DNA of 64,000 nt, taken from positions 1-64,000 of the forward strand of contig NZ_JBLZFX010000016.1 in NCBI RefSeq assembly GCF_050753345.1. The letters are read 5' to 3'. The position numbers and the translations under genes were made by a program. The DNA is from Alkalinema pantanalense (lineage in GTDB: Bacteria; Cyanobacteriota; Cyanobacteriia; Leptolyngbyales; Leptolyngbyaceae). Position 1 is the first letter of the stretch, and the number at the start of each line of letters is the position of its first letter. Under the pieces are notes generated by a model. It worked only from the letters and a program-made list of their open reading frames with translations. It did not search any database and was not told where the DNA came from. Shown here one piece after another: positions 55,570 through 64,000 of the stretch.

Positions 55570-56379
55570 CGTAATAACTCCCTTCCAATCAGTTCGTAAT
55601 CGGCACCGAGGTGCTTACTGCGGTGACAAAATCCCACGGGAAGAACCACGATTTTGAATTTTGTCTTAAGTTTCAATCTTGCTCCTATTAAGAATAGATG
55701 GGTGGGAACCCCTTGGCAATATAAAGTTCGATGATAGTTGTAAATCTCGTGCATTAAATCCGCTGATTAATTTCCTTGCTTGGATCACACTCGATCGTCT
55801 GGGTTGACGGTAAGGCATCTGTTAAGTAGCCCCCAAGTCCAGACAGCAACCTGTACCCATGCAATTGTCCAAAGCGATCTGCGCTCCAGTTTCGCGAGTA
55901 GGTCTGTACGTCACTTCATATAATGCCTTTGTCAAAAGCCTCTATAAAATTGCCTATTAATTGCCGCTGAAACTGCCCGAAATAGCCTGCTATTGTCTCC
56001 CCAAGGGCATATGGCGGAGCCGTCCTCGACAGCTCTTCAGTGACCTAGGTAAATAGCAATCGATCGGGGTAAATCAATAGAATAAAAGTTATAGTCTTGA
56101 TAAGATTTTTGTCTAAGTTTCAGGAAAGCCATCTCCAGCGAACTTTCCGCCTCTATCTAGCCTGCCTGAACCGTTTTGACGTTTTACTTTCGCATGGGCA
56201 GGCGGTAAGGTGATGGTTAGATCTATCACGTTCTGACGACTGAACGTATTTGGTTAGTTCAATGGTTAGAACGGTTCATTTTTGCTCTCTGCATGGCTTC
56301 CCTTGATTGTTTACCTTGAAGGCTTGCGGCAGGGCTTTTTAACCAACTGAAGAAATAACGACTCGCCAAGGGCAGTTAG
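55570..56379. promoter_or_regulatory. Divergent regulatory region between ccmK and ndhF
   Basis: 810 bases that must hold promoters for both the leftward carboxysome operon and the rightward CO2-uptake operon. No gene is visible. ATCAA (56073-56077) and TTGAT (56097-56101) form a spaced inverted repeat, loosely of LysR-regulator type; CcmR/NdhR-family factors control such genes in other species, but I cannot match a defined site. A stretch GGTTAGTTCAATGGTTAGAAC near 56250 superficially resembles a tRNA D-arm, but no tRNA follows. Confidence 0.45.
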
Positions 56380-58245
56380 ATGCATCAATTTCTCATTGAG
56401 ACCAGCTGGCTGATTCCAATTTATGGACTGATCGGCGCATTACTTACCCTGCCCTGGTCTACGGGGATTATTCGAACTACAGGGCAACGACCCGCCGCCT
56501 ACATTAACATTGTCTCAACGCTCATTGCCTGTTTTCATGGGCTAGTGGTCTTTAATGCTGTTTGGGATCAGCCGCCTCAGCAGTTGGTGCTGCCCTGGTT
56601 TCAGGCCGCTGATTTTAATTTAACGTTCAATATCAATTTGGACTCCATTAGTGTGGGGGCGATGGAAACTATCACCCTGCTGAGTCTTTTAGCCCAAATC
56701 TACGGAATGGGTTACCTCGAAAAGGATTGGGCCTTGGGGCGCTTCTACAGTTTAATGGGCTTTTTCGAATCCGCCATGAGTGGGTTGGTAATCAGTGATT
56801 CGCTTTTCCTGACCTATGCTTTGTTGGAAATGTTGACGCTGTCCACCTACCTGTTGGTCGGGTTTTGGTATGCCCAGCCCTTGGTTGTGACCGCTGCTCG
56901 AGATGCCTTTTTGACGAAGCGGGTGGGTGATGTTTTATTGCTGATGGGCGTTGTCAGTCTTGCGGTCTTTTCTGGCAGCCTCAACTTTGAGGATATTTAT
57001 CGCTGGTCTGAGAATTCAGGTCTGACTCCGATCGCCGCTGGAGCCTTAGGTCTGGCTCTGATGGCAGGGCCCACCGGGAAATGTGCCCAGTTCCCTCTGC
57101 ACCTCTGGTTGGATGAAGCCATGGAAGGCCCTAACCCGGCATCAATTCTACGAAACTCCGTAGTGGTGGGCTGCGGAGCCTATGTGTTGGTTAAGCTGCA
57201 ACCGGTGCTCACGATGTCGCCTGTGACTCAAGTTGCGTTGTTAACCCTAGGAACCATGACCGCGATCGGGGCTTCTCTGGTTGCCCTGGCGCAAATTGAC
57301 ATCAAACGGGCGGTTGCCCACTCTACCAGTGCCTTTCTAGGCTTGGTCTTTATTGCAGTGGGAATGCAATGGACGGACTTCGCACTGATTCTGCTGTTCA
57401 CCCATGCGATCGCCAAAGCTTTACTCTTCATGAGTATTGGTTCCATTATTGCCACCACCAGTTGCCAAGATATTACTGAACTGGGGGGACTAGCCCGTAA
57501 AATGCCCGCAACGACCCTTGCATTTGGGGTGGGTTCCCTGGGGCTGATGGGATTGTTTCCGCTGGCAACGTATTGGGCCATGTTGCGAGGGATTGAAACC
57601 TTTTGGAATGACAGTGTTTGGATTGTGGGCGTCATTTTGACCGTGAACGTGCTCACTACGGTTAACTTGGTGCGGGTCTTTCGTCTGGTCTTTCTGGGAG
57701 AGGTTCGCCCCAAAACCCGCCGTGCACCGGAGGTTCCTTGGTCCATGGCAGTCCCCATGGTGACTTTGAGCGTGGCGACCCTACTGTTGCCCTTGGTGAT
57801 GCAGAAGCTAGAACTCTTACCCGATCCGAGCGACGTGAACTATGGTGCGGCTGGCTTGCTGACTGTTTCGGGGCTGTTGGGAATCGCGATCGGCAGCAGC
57901 CTTAAGCTGGAACATGCTTGGATGCGATCGATTCAAGCCCCTGTGCGGTTTTTACAGGATTTATTGGCCTACGACTTTTATGTCGATAAGTTCTACAAAA
58001 TCACAGTGGTATGGGCAGTGAGTACCTTATCCCAGTTCACGTCTTGGTTTGATAAATATATTGTTGATGGGGTTGTCAATTTGGTGGGATTGGCCTCCAT
58101 TTTTGGGGGAGAGAGCTTGAAATACAGTGCTTCAGGACGATCTCAGGCTTACATGCTCACAATTCTGTTAGGGGTGGCCTTGATTGGTGTTTTTCTCTCT
58201 TGGTCCAAGATTACCTTGACCGGATGGACTGTACTGGGTCTATAA
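56380..58245 (+). CDS. ndhF: NAD(P)H-quinone oxidoreductase subunit F, CO2-uptake type (NdhF3/NdhF4)
   Basis: A 621-residue polytopic subunit with about 15-16 transmembrane helices, of the antiporter-like Complex I family (GPTGKCAQFPLHLWLDEAMEGPNPASILRNS; LAQIDIKRAVAHSTSAFLGL). The protein lacks the longer C-terminal part of the respiratory NdhF1, and its partner genes are ndhD and a CO2-hydration gene, so it belongs to the NDH-1MS-type complex that drives CO2 to bicarbonate conversion at the thylakoid. Synteny with ccm genes, as I recall it for Anabaena, favours NdhF4, the constitutive form. AAGGGC precedes the start by about seven bases. Confidence 0.9.
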   Translation: MHQFLIETSWLIPIYGLIGALLTLPWSTGIIRTTGQRPAAYINIVSTLIACFHGLVVFNAVWDQPPQQLVLPWFQAADFNLTFNINLDSISVGAMETITLLSLLAQIYGMGYLEKDWALGRFYSLMGFFESAMSGLVISDSLFLTYALLEMLTLSTYLLVGFWYAQPLVVTAARDAFLTKRVGDVLLLMGVVSLAVFSGSLNFEDIYRWSENSGLTPIAAGALGLALMAGPTGKCAQFPLHLWLDEAMEGPNPASILRNSVVVGCGAYVLVKLQPVLTMSPVTQVALLTLGTMTAIGASLVALAQIDIKRAVAHSTSAFLGLVFIAVGMQWTDFALILLFTHAIAKALLFMSIGSIIATTSCQDITELGGLARKMPATTLAFGVGSLGLMGLFPLATYWAMLRGIETFWNDSVWIVGVILTVNVLTTVNLVRVFRLVFLGEVRPKTRRAPEVPWSMAVPMVTLSVATLLLPLVMQKLELLPDPSDVNYGAAGLLTVSGLLGIAIGSSLKLEHAWMRSIQAPVRFLQDLLAYDFYVDKFYKITVVWAVSTLSQFTSWFDKYIVDGVVNLVGLASIFGGESLKYSASGRSQAYMLTILLGVALIGVFLSWSKITLTGWTVLGL

Positions 58246-58333
58246 CCGCCCCATCCTGGCTTTAGCCAATTTGGCTGCTTTTTCTAAATCTTCTCAACGA
58301 CTGATTCATGTTCGCTTTCTCAGGTTCCCGCCC

Positions 58334-59857
58334 ATGCTAAGTGCACTCATCTGGATTCCCATTCTCGGGGCAATCATTGTCAGCTTACTTCCCTTAGAGA
58401 GCAAACAATCGCGGTGGGTGACCCTAGCCATCAGCCTAATGCCCTGTCTTGTGTCGGGAGTGTTGATGGGACAGTTTAATCCTGCCTTGGCGGATTTACA
58501 GTTCCTGGAAAACCTCCCTTGGCTGGAAGATTTAGGGCTGTCCTATCGGCTGGGTCTGGATGGATTGTCCTTGCTGTTGGTCATTCTGAATGCGTTACTC
58601 ACGGTAGTGGCAGTTTACGTCACTCCTGCGGATATCCTACGGGCTAGGCTGTACTACCCCCTCGTACTGTTGATTAATGCTGGGGTGGCAGGAGCGTTTC
58701 TGTCCCATAACTTGTTGCTGTTCTTCCTGTTCTATGAGCTCGAACTGATTCCGCTGTACCTGCTGATTAGTATTTGGGGGGGCGAACGGCGGGCCTATGC
58801 AGGAACTAAGTTTTTGATTTACACCGCCATTTCTGGAATTTTGGTTTTGGCAGGATTTTTAGGGCTAACCTGGTTGGGCCATGCCCCATCCTTTGAATAC
58901 AACCCGCTCGTTAGCCAAGGTTTACCCATGACCGCCCAGTTGTTGCTGTTGGGCGCAATCATTGTCGGCTTTGGCATCAAAATTCCCCTGTTTCCCTTCC
59001 ACACGTGGCTGCCGGATGCTCACGTGGAAGCCTCGACGCCCATTTCTGTCTTATTAGCCGGGGTCTTGCTGAAACTGGGAACCTATGGGTTACTACGGTT
59101 TGGTTTGGGACTGTTCCCCGAAGCTTGGGCGGTGCTGGCCCCGTATTTGGCTTGGTGGGCAGTTGTGAGCGTACTATTTGGCGCATTAGCCGCGATCGCC
59201 CAAACCGATATGAAAAAAATGGTGGCCTATAGCTCGATCGGGCACATGGGGTTTGTTTTACTTGCTGCTGCCGCTGCAACCCCGGTGGCCCTAATTGGTA
59301 CAGTTTTTCAAATGGTGGCCCATGGTCTGATTTCTGGCCTACTCTTTGTCCTAGTGGGGGTTGTTTACAAAAAAACGAAGACCCGCGACATCATGGTTCT
59401 GAAAGGACTATTGAATCCGGAACGGGGCTTACCTTTAATCGGTAGCCTGATGGTGCTGGGGGTGATGGCGAGTGCTGGGATGCCGGGAATGGTGGGATTC
59501 ATTTCGGAATTTCTAATTTTCCGAGGCAGCTTTGCGGATTACCCCGTCCAAACCTTGCTCTGCATGGTGGGTACAGGATTAACGGCTGTGTATTTTCTGC
59601 TGTTAGTCAACCGCACCTTTTTTGGGCGTCTACCGGAGGAATTTACCAATCTACCTGCGGTGTCATGGGGAGAAAGAATCCCTGGCATTATCCTAGGACT
59701 CATTATTGTGATTTTGGGGCTGCAACCGTCTTGGATGGTGCGGTGGACAGAGACGACAATTACTGCCATGGGCAACGATGCCACGATCGTCGCCAACAGA
59801 ATTGCTTTGCCCAAAGCGGCTGCATTGTCCTCTCCCGACTCATTACTAATTGATTAA
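58334..59857 (+). CDS. ndhD: NAD(P)H-quinone oxidoreductase subunit 4, CO2-uptake type (NdhD3/NdhD4)
   Basis: A 507-residue membrane subunit starting at ATG 58334 (the TTG at 58271 would add an unlikely leader). It has about 14 transmembrane helices with the antiporter-like motifs FYELELIPLYLLISIWG, GIKIPLFPFHTWLPDAHVEASTPISVLLAGVLLKLGTYG, and AAIAQTDMKKMVAYSSIGHMG, containing the proton-channel Glu and Lys residues. It pairs with the upstream ndhF (88 bases before) to form the peripheral proton-pumping arm that anchors the CO2-hydration subunit. The paralogue number 4 is inferred from context. Confidence 0.9.
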   Translation: MLSALIWIPILGAIIVSLLPLESKQSRWVTLAISLMPCLVSGVLMGQFNPALADLQFLENLPWLEDLGLSYRLGLDGLSLLLVILNALLTVVAVYVTPADILRARLYYPLVLLINAGVAGAFLSHNLLLFFLFYELELIPLYLLISIWGGERRAYAGTKFLIYTAISGILVLAGFLGLTWLGHAPSFEYNPLVSQGLPMTAQLLLLGAIIVGFGIKIPLFPFHTWLPDAHVEASTPISVLLAGVLLKLGTYGLLRFGLGLFPEAWAVLAPYLAWWAVVSVLFGALAAIAQTDMKKMVAYSSIGHMGFVLLAAAAATPVALIGTVFQMVAHGLISGLLFVLVGVVYKKTKTRDIMVLKGLLNPERGLPLIGSLMVLGVMASAGMPGMVGFISEFLIFRGSFADYPVQTLLCMVGTGLTAVYFLLLVNRTFFGRLPEEFTNLPAVSWGERIPGIILGLIIVILGLQPSWMVRWTETTITAMGNDATIVANRIALPKAAALSSPDSLLID

Positions 59858-59957
59858 CAGTTGGGCGCATTGATTGCATGGATTGGGGAATTTGGTATTC
59901 TCCAGACGCAATTTTTCAGTTTCAACACCTAACACACCCTTTTCTGTTTGCTATACC

Positions 59958-61094
59958 ATGACCACCCTCATTTCCCCTACGACTCCCCATCCCTTTGAGG
60001 CCGTCATTCAACGGTTAGAACAGGGTCAATCGATGCTGCCGGATAGTCCCACAAATGTCATTGAAGTGGTGGGGATTTTGGAAAGCTATGGCCATGTGCT
60101 CAATGCTTACGAAATTAATCTGCGGTACATTGCCGATCAGCAATTCCTAGTGCTATTTCCCTTTTTCAAATACATGAATGGGGATGTCACTTGGCCGCGA
60201 TTGCTGAAGCATTGGTGGCACGATCGGATTAATTATGAATTTTCCGAGTATTGCATGAAGGCGATGCTGTGGCATGGGGGCGGCGGATTAGATGCCTATT
60301 TGGATACCCCGGAATTTATTGAGCGGGCCAATCAGGCGATCGCGGCTAAAACGGCGGGGAATTTGATTGTTCAAGGCTTTAACAAGCTCTCCCCTGACTT
60401 CCTTCTAGAACAAGTGCGGCAAATGTGCTACTACCGTGCCTTGGGCCAATTTTGGGAAATTATGAGTCGGATGTTCTTGACCTTGGCCGATCGCTACTAT
60501 CGAGGGGAAATTAAAACCATTCCCGATGTGGTTCACCACGTCAAAGACGGGTTGGTCGCCGATGCCGCCACACCCATCACCTACACCGTCAACATTAAGG
60601 GAAAACCCTACGACATCATTCCCAAATCTGTCGGGTTAACTTTTTTGGTGGATACGGCCATTCCCTATGTGGAGGCGGTGTTTTTCCGATCGCTGCCTTT
60701 TATGGGAACCCTCTCTTACAATGCTCAAGCCCAGCAGGTACCTGCTGAACAACGGGATTTTGTCTATGGAGCGTTGTATGCGGATCCCATTCCAGCGGGC
60801 GGTGCGGGGATTCCACCGACTCTGTTAGCCAAAGATATGATTCGTCACTTGCCGACCTATCTCTTGGATTACCACAAAACCTTTGGTCGCGGAGAAAGTG
60901 ATCTGTCGGTGAAAGCCATTCAAAGCTTTCAAAAGTCGATGTTCTGTGTCACGAGTGCCGCAATCTTGGGCTTGGCTCCCCATCCTTGGGATACGACGGA
61001 TCCGGCAGAACGGGCGACTAACCGGAAGCATTACGAAGCCTGGGTCGATCGTTTGGTGGAATCGGGGTCACGACTATCGCGGGTACAAGATTAA
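59958..61094 (+). CDS. cupB: CO2 hydration protein of the NDH-1 CO2-uptake complex (CupB/ChpX, alternatively CupA/ChpY)
   Basis: A 378-residue soluble, thylakoid-associated protein starting at ATG 59958. Family signatures include HWWHDRINYEFSEYCMKAMLWHGGGGLDAYLDTPEFIERA, LADRYYRGEIKTIPDVVHHVKDGL, DTAIPYVEAVFFRSLPFMGTLSYNAQAQ and YLLDYHKTFGRGE. It is the carbonic-anhydrase-like subunit mounted on NdhD/NdhF that hydrates CO2 with a proton exchange. CupA is low-CO2 induced and usually followed by cupS; no cupS follows here and ccm genes are adjacent, so I assign CupB. The operon ends with a hairpin. Confidence 0.88.
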   Translation: MTTLISPTTPHPFEAVIQRLEQGQSMLPDSPTNVIEVVGILESYGHVLNAYEINLRYIADQQFLVLFPFFKYMNGDVTWPRLLKHWWHDRINYEFSEYCMKAMLWHGGGGLDAYLDTPEFIERANQAIAAKTAGNLIVQGFNKLSPDFLLEQVRQMCYYRALGQFWEIMSRMFLTLADRYYRGEIKTIPDVVHHVKDGLVADAATPITYTVNIKGKPYDIIPKSVGLTFLVDTAIPYVEAVFFRSLPFMGTLSYNAQAQQVPAEQRDFVYGALYADPIPAGGAGIPPTLLAKDMIRHLPTYLLDYHKTFGRGESDLSVKAIQSFQKSMFCVTSAAILGLAPHPWDTTDPAERATNRKHYEAWVDRLVESGSRLSRVQD

Positions 61095-61143
61095 ATTGAA
61101 TGAAATTGAGCGCAGGATTTGAACGGGCAATTGTGGAGTGAGT

Positions 61144-61173
61144 TAGGGCAGGGCAAGGATTTATCCTGCCCTA
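61144..61173 (+). terminator. Terminator-like hairpin after the ndhF-ndhD-cupB operon
   Basis: TAGGGCAGG (61144-61152) and CCTGCCCTA (61165-61173) form a nine-pair stem with a 12-base loop, followed by GGCATTTTC. The T-run is short, so it may be a weak terminator. Confidence 0.6.
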
Positions 61174-61227
61174 GGCATTTTCAACAAACGCTACAATTGA
61201 GCTAGTTCAGTTGCCTCGTGCTGTGCT

Positions 61228-61980
61228 ATGCCTTCCCCGCTACCTGGCATGAATCCTTTTCTCGAAGCACCAGAGCTATGGTCAGAATTCCATAGCCGGA
61301 TGATTGTCGCGATCGCGGATGCGTTGGATGATGACCTGAGCCGGGATTATCGCGTCGCAGTGGAAAAGCGAGTTTATCTGGATCAGGGGGATGAGACGGT
61401 TTTAATGGGTATACCCGATGTCTCTGTGATGGATCCGCCCACGGTGAAGACTACAACGACTGCGGTGTTGGATACGCCGATTACGGTGGAAATCCCGTTA
61501 GAAGAAACGGTGCAGGAGCGGTATTTGGAAATTCGGGAAGTGGCAACGGGAAGAGTCGTCACCGTGATTGAACTACTATCCCCGAAGAATAAGCGATCTA
61601 AGATCGGACGAGAAGCTTATTTACAAAAGCGTCGTCAAATCATGATGAGCCAAACCCATTGGGTCGAGATTGATTTATTGCGAGGTGGCGAGGCGATGCC
61701 AATGACCAGGGCCGTTGAGTCAGATTATCGAATTTTGGTGAGTGCCAGTGAGCATCGGCCTAAAGCGCAATTGTATGCGTTTAACTTGCGCCAGGTCATT
61801 CCTGAAATTGCAATACCGCTCAATGCTAATGGCACCGTTACACTAGCGTTACAGCCCTTGTTGCATCGGGTATACGATAAGGCTCGGCTGGAATTAGCAA
61901 TTGATTATCAGCAGTCCTTTTCTCCGAAGTTATCCGATGAAGATGCTGCCTGGATTTTGAGTCTTGTGAATCCTCATTAG
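61228..61980 (+). CDS. DUF4058 family protein, possible nuclease fold
   Basis: A 250-residue protein. The opening MPSPLPGMNPFLEAPELWSEFHSRMI is the DUF4058 hallmark. The segment YLEIREVATGRVVTVIELLSPKNKR keeps the beta-strand E...S..NK pattern that is shared with restriction-endonuclease-like Uma2/DUF4058 proteins. DUF4058 occurs in many copies in cyanobacteria and its role is unknown; a nuclease activity is inference only. It is preceded by the terminator of the CO2-uptake operon and followed by an imperfect repeat. Confidence 0.85.
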   Translation: MPSPLPGMNPFLEAPELWSEFHSRMIVAIADALDDDLSRDYRVAVEKRVYLDQGDETVLMGIPDVSVMDPPTVKTTTTAVLDTPITVEIPLEETVQERYLEIREVATGRVVTVIELLSPKNKRSKIGREAYLQKRRQIMMSQTHWVEIDLLRGGEAMPMTRAVESDYRILVSASEHRPKAQLYAFNLRQVIPEIAIPLNANGTVTLALQPLLHRVYDKARLELAIDYQQSFSPKLSDEDAAWILSLVNPH

Positions 61981-62016
61981 GTGAGACCACTAGCAATGGG
62001 AGTAAGTGAAGATAGA

Positions 62017-62146
62017 GGTTTCTCAAATTGTCACAATCATCACCTTGGCCAAAATCGCTGGACAGATCGACGCAACCTTGCTTACTACTCAAGTTTAGCG
62101 GATACCGTTCTCACTGACTCGTGATGTCCTTGGTGTTCTCAGCGCG
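62017..62146 (+). repeat. Diverged ~130-bp direct repeat, copy 1
   Basis: This copy starts GGTTTCTCAAATTGTCACAAT and ends AGCGCG. It aligns colinearly with 63024-63154 at roughly 70% identity by eye, with a single gap, including the shared block TTTAGCGGATA. The two copies bracket the toxin-antitoxin pair. Confidence 0.75.
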
Positions 62147-62263
62147 ATCGCCTCGACAACCGCCTCAAGAGCGATCGCAGCGGCTTGAGACCCCAGGGTT
62201 CTGCTAAGAATCAGCACGATCCACTCACCATTTTTGCAAACCCCCAGTTTCTGATCTTTCAGT

Positions 62264-62596
62264 TTAAACCTGCTGTAAAATTGCCTCTATTGCTTGCTTT
62301 AAAGCTGGCAGATAGTTCACTACTACATTCCAGACAATATCAAGGTCAATATCTAAATATTGGTGTGCTAGAACGTTGCGAAAATCGCCAATAGTTCTCC
62401 AGTCAATTTCGGGGCGTATCGATTTCCACGCATCTGGTAGTCGTTGAGTTGACTCACATAGCGTTTGCAGATTTCGGATCACCGCATCCTGAGTTTTTAG
62501 ATCTGCAAAAAAGGCTACTTTTCCTTCAGCCGTGTAAGTTTCGATCCGCTGAATACCGTCTCTAATGTGAATCAGATAAACACGGTTGTCTTTCAT
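62264..62596 (-). CDS. hepT: HepT-like ribonuclease toxin (HEPN/DUF86)
   Basis: A 110-residue helical protein of the HEPN fold. The catalytic motif is Rx4HxY in RNVLAHQY (Arg73, His78, Tyr80). Its start codon overlaps the stop of the upstream nucleotidyltransferase gene by four bases (ATGA). In characterised pairs HepT is an RNase toxin, and MntA neutralises it by adding AMP groups to the Tyr of this motif; both residues are intact here. It cleaves RNA in the cytosol. Substrate is unknown. Confidence 0.92.
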   Translation of the reverse strand: MKDNRVYLIHIRDGIQRIETYTAEGKVAFFADLKTQDAVIRNLQTLCESTQRLPDAWKSIRPEIDWRTIGDFRNVLAHQYLDIDLDIVWNVVVNYLPALKQAIEAILQQV

Positions 62597-62901
62597 AGCG
62601 ATCGCGCTTCCTTCAAGATGCGATCGCGGATGAAATAGTGCAAGGATTTTTCGGTCACAATATCCACCTTGCGCCCTAGTAATGCTTCTAAATCCTGAAT
62701 GAGACCGACCGGAAACCAGGGACTCAATGGGTCGCCCAAATCCACCAATAAATCAACATCGCTATTGGGTTGGGCTTCTCCCCGAACAACGGAGCCAAAG
62801 ATCCGCACATTTCTTGCACCGTGTTGAGTGGCAAGTTCTAGAATGCGATCTCGCTGCTCATGAAGAGTTGCTTCAATCTTGAGTGTTTCTGGTGTTTTCA
62901 T
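62593..62901 (-). CDS. mntA: MntA-like minimal nucleotidyltransferase antitoxin
   Basis: A 102-residue protein (ATG 62901; an upstream TTG at 62907 is less likely). The motif GSVVRGEAQPNSDVDLLVD (Gly36-Ser37, Asp48 and Asp50) is the catalytic core of minimal nucleotidyltransferases. It is translated immediately before hepT, the usual order, and probably AMPylates that protein. The pair forms a type VII toxin-antitoxin system. It is bracketed by copies of a diverged direct repeat. Confidence 0.92.
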   Translation of the reverse strand: MKTPETLKIEATLHEQRDRILELATQHGARNVRIFGSVVRGEAQPNSDVDLLVDLGDPLSPWFPVGLIQDLEALLGRKVDIVTEKSLHYFIRDRILKEARSL

Positions 62902-63023
62902 CGACAATTCTAGAACTGTCAGAGCTTTGCTTCTTAAGTCTATACCAAGGTTCTACCCAAAGGCAGCCAGTTCGACCTCCACCTTGCAAGAATCCCGGTT
63001 TTTGATCTTGCAAGTGCGATCGC

Positions 63024-63154
63024 GGTTTCTCGAATTGTCACAATTATTACCTCCATCAAAGTCGCTAGACTGAGCAATGCCAGACTGCTTACTCTTCAAA
63101 TTTAGCGGATAATGATCGCGCTGACTACACAGTATCCTTAGTGCTTTTAGCGCG
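63024..63154 (+). repeat. Diverged ~130-bp direct repeat, copy 2
   Basis: The second copy begins GGTTTCTCGAATTGTCACAAT and ends AGCGCG, overlapping the last 30 bases of the leftward membrane-protein gene. It includes TTTAGCGGATA and AGTATCCTTAGTG, matching the first copy at 62017-62146. Confidence 0.75.
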
Positions 63155-64000
63155 GTGAAGTTGAATAGCACTATAAAAGAATCCTATAACTCCAACCACT
63201 CCTAAAAAGGCTATCCAGTCAAAATTACCATCCCCAGGCAATGAAGAACCTTGGGTACATTGCAATGAACCATTAAAATTTAAATTAGCTGGATTAGGTG
63301 GAGTTTTAGAAGCACTATTGCTTTCACAAATGATTCTTTCCTTATAGCCAGATGATTGATCATGAACCGTGCTTGTGTAACTCTTTAAACCATCTCTTTT
63401 AGGAGTAGCTGTTGAAACTGCTTGTACATTTTTTCCTGATCCGATAATTCTGGTTTCATAAAAATAGTTATTACTCTCTTTTATTCTTGCATAGGATGAT
63501 AGACTCTCAATATTTGTAGCAAAGCTTTTTCCATTATTACTAAGCCCCCATTGATGAAGACTTATCCTATCAAGAACTTCTCTAGCTTCTATACCAGGGT
63601 ATATATATCTGCTCCACAGAATAATTGATACAAAGGGTAATACGGCGCAGACTATAAGCTGAGCCTTTAATAGATTTAATTTTAAGGGAGAGGCATTAGT
63701 TTGCTTACGGTCAACAGTTCCTCTTGAACTGGAGGATTGAAGGATATTTGGAGACTGATTACTTCCAGTCAGTCTCAACTCTATGGCTTCTGCCTCATAA
63801 AGGCTGATTCCCAAATTATTCCGCAGAGAATCTAACTTTTTACGGATCACATAGTCATTAAGAGGAATCCCAACATTGATGTACTTGGCAACTTCAATTT
63901 CATACTCTTGCAATACTTCCGAATTGTGAGGTTCCTGTGCATCTACTTCAGGATCTTGAAAAACTTCAACTTGCTGGGGTTGACTTTTACTATGTTCGTT
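63125..64000 (-). CDS. Membrane protein with pilin-like C-terminal domain (5' end outside window)
   Basis: The frame is open to the window edge; the first TTG at 63913 is internal, so at least 291 residues and more are present. The visible N-terminal part (YEIEVAKYINVGIPLNDYVIRKKLDSLRNNLGISLYEAEAIE) resembles a short helical module often seen in cyanobacterial multidomain proteins. A transmembrane helix (LIVCAVLPFVSIILW) leads to a domain resembling type IV pilin-like GspH (pilin_GH): FATNIESLSSYARI..., ATPKRDGLKSYTSTV, KERIICESNS. A last hydrophobic helix (WIAFLGVVGVIGFFYSAIQL) ends the protein. It is transcribed leftward towards the toxin-antitoxin pair. Function unknown. Confidence 0.7.
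   Translation of the reverse strand, partial: NEHSKSQPQQVEVFQDPEVDAQEPHNSEVLQEYEIEVAKYINVGIPLNDYVIRKKLDSLRNNLGISLYEAEAIELRLTGSNQSPNILQSSSSRGTVDRKQTNASPLKLNLLKAQLIVCAVLPFVSIILWSRYIYPGIEAREVLDRISLHQWGLSNNGKSFATNIESLSSYARIKESNNYFYETRIIGSGKNVQAVSTATPKRDGLKSYTSTVHDQSSGYKERIICESNSASKTPPNPANLNFNGSLQCTQGSSLPGDGNFDWIAFLGVVGVIGFFYSAIQLHRAKSTKDTV

Noticed and set aside
56245..56330. tRNA-like sequence GGTTAGTTCAATGGTTAGAAC
   Set aside because: Only a D-arm-like stretch is present; no T-loop consensus or acceptor stem can be built around it.

Overview
The window is chromosomal DNA from a beta-cyanobacterium. It carries psbZ, a beta-carboxysome operon (ccmK, ccmL, ccmM, ccmN and a distal ccmO), the NDH-1 CO2-uptake genes ndhF/ndhD/cupB, ictB, an MgdA-type glucosyltransferase and a GH100 invertase. 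The cyanobacterial octamer GCGATCGC (HIP1) is scattered throughout. I cannot name a genus from the sequence alone.

Layout. 1-10 kb: the tail of a WD40 protein, small secreted or TPR proteins, an orphan SMI1/KNR4 protein and a 1979-residue Ser/Thr kinase-ATPase-GAF-PAS-histidine kinase hybrid. 10-21 kb: core metabolism and signalling, with mgdA, an LTxxQ-motif periplasmic protein, a NarL-type two-component pair, metK, a HAD phosphatase, ribosomal protein S1 and a receiver-GGDEF-EAL protein. 21-33 kb: a protease-rich stretch. It holds an M48 metalloprotease, an AT-rich HEPN-like orphan, and a leftward five-gene row: sigma-like protein, DUF1822, CHAT-CHASE2 (caspase-fold plus membrane sensor), a secreted protein and a Tat-signal metacaspase. 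33-44 kb: a lone recombinase domain, ictB, invertase, a second 1821-residue hybrid kinase paralogous to the first, and an NmrA-like reductase. 44-48.7 kb: a DHH-CBS-tRNA nucleotidyltransferase fusion, psbZ and ribH.

48.8-61.1 kb is an inorganic-carbon-concentrating island. Leftward genes encode the carboxysome (ccmK-ccmL-ccmM-ccmN, then a Nudix gene and ccmO). Rightward from the same 0.8-kb intergenic region come ndhF-ndhD-cupB, which convert CO2 to bicarbonate at the thylakoid NDH-1 complex. Together the two arms accumulate bicarbonate and encapsulate Rubisco with carbonic anhydrase. The linkers and tails of CcmN and CcmO are unusually long here, and CcmM has four Rubisco-small-subunit-like modules.

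61-64 kb is accessory: a DUF4058 protein, a HepT/MntA toxin-antitoxin pair bracketed by a diverged ~130-bp direct repeat, and an incomplete membrane protein with a pilin-like C-terminal domain.

The best candidate for an under-described system is the sigma-like/DUF1822/CHAT-CHASE2/secreted/Tat-caspase cluster at 24.8-33.0 kb.
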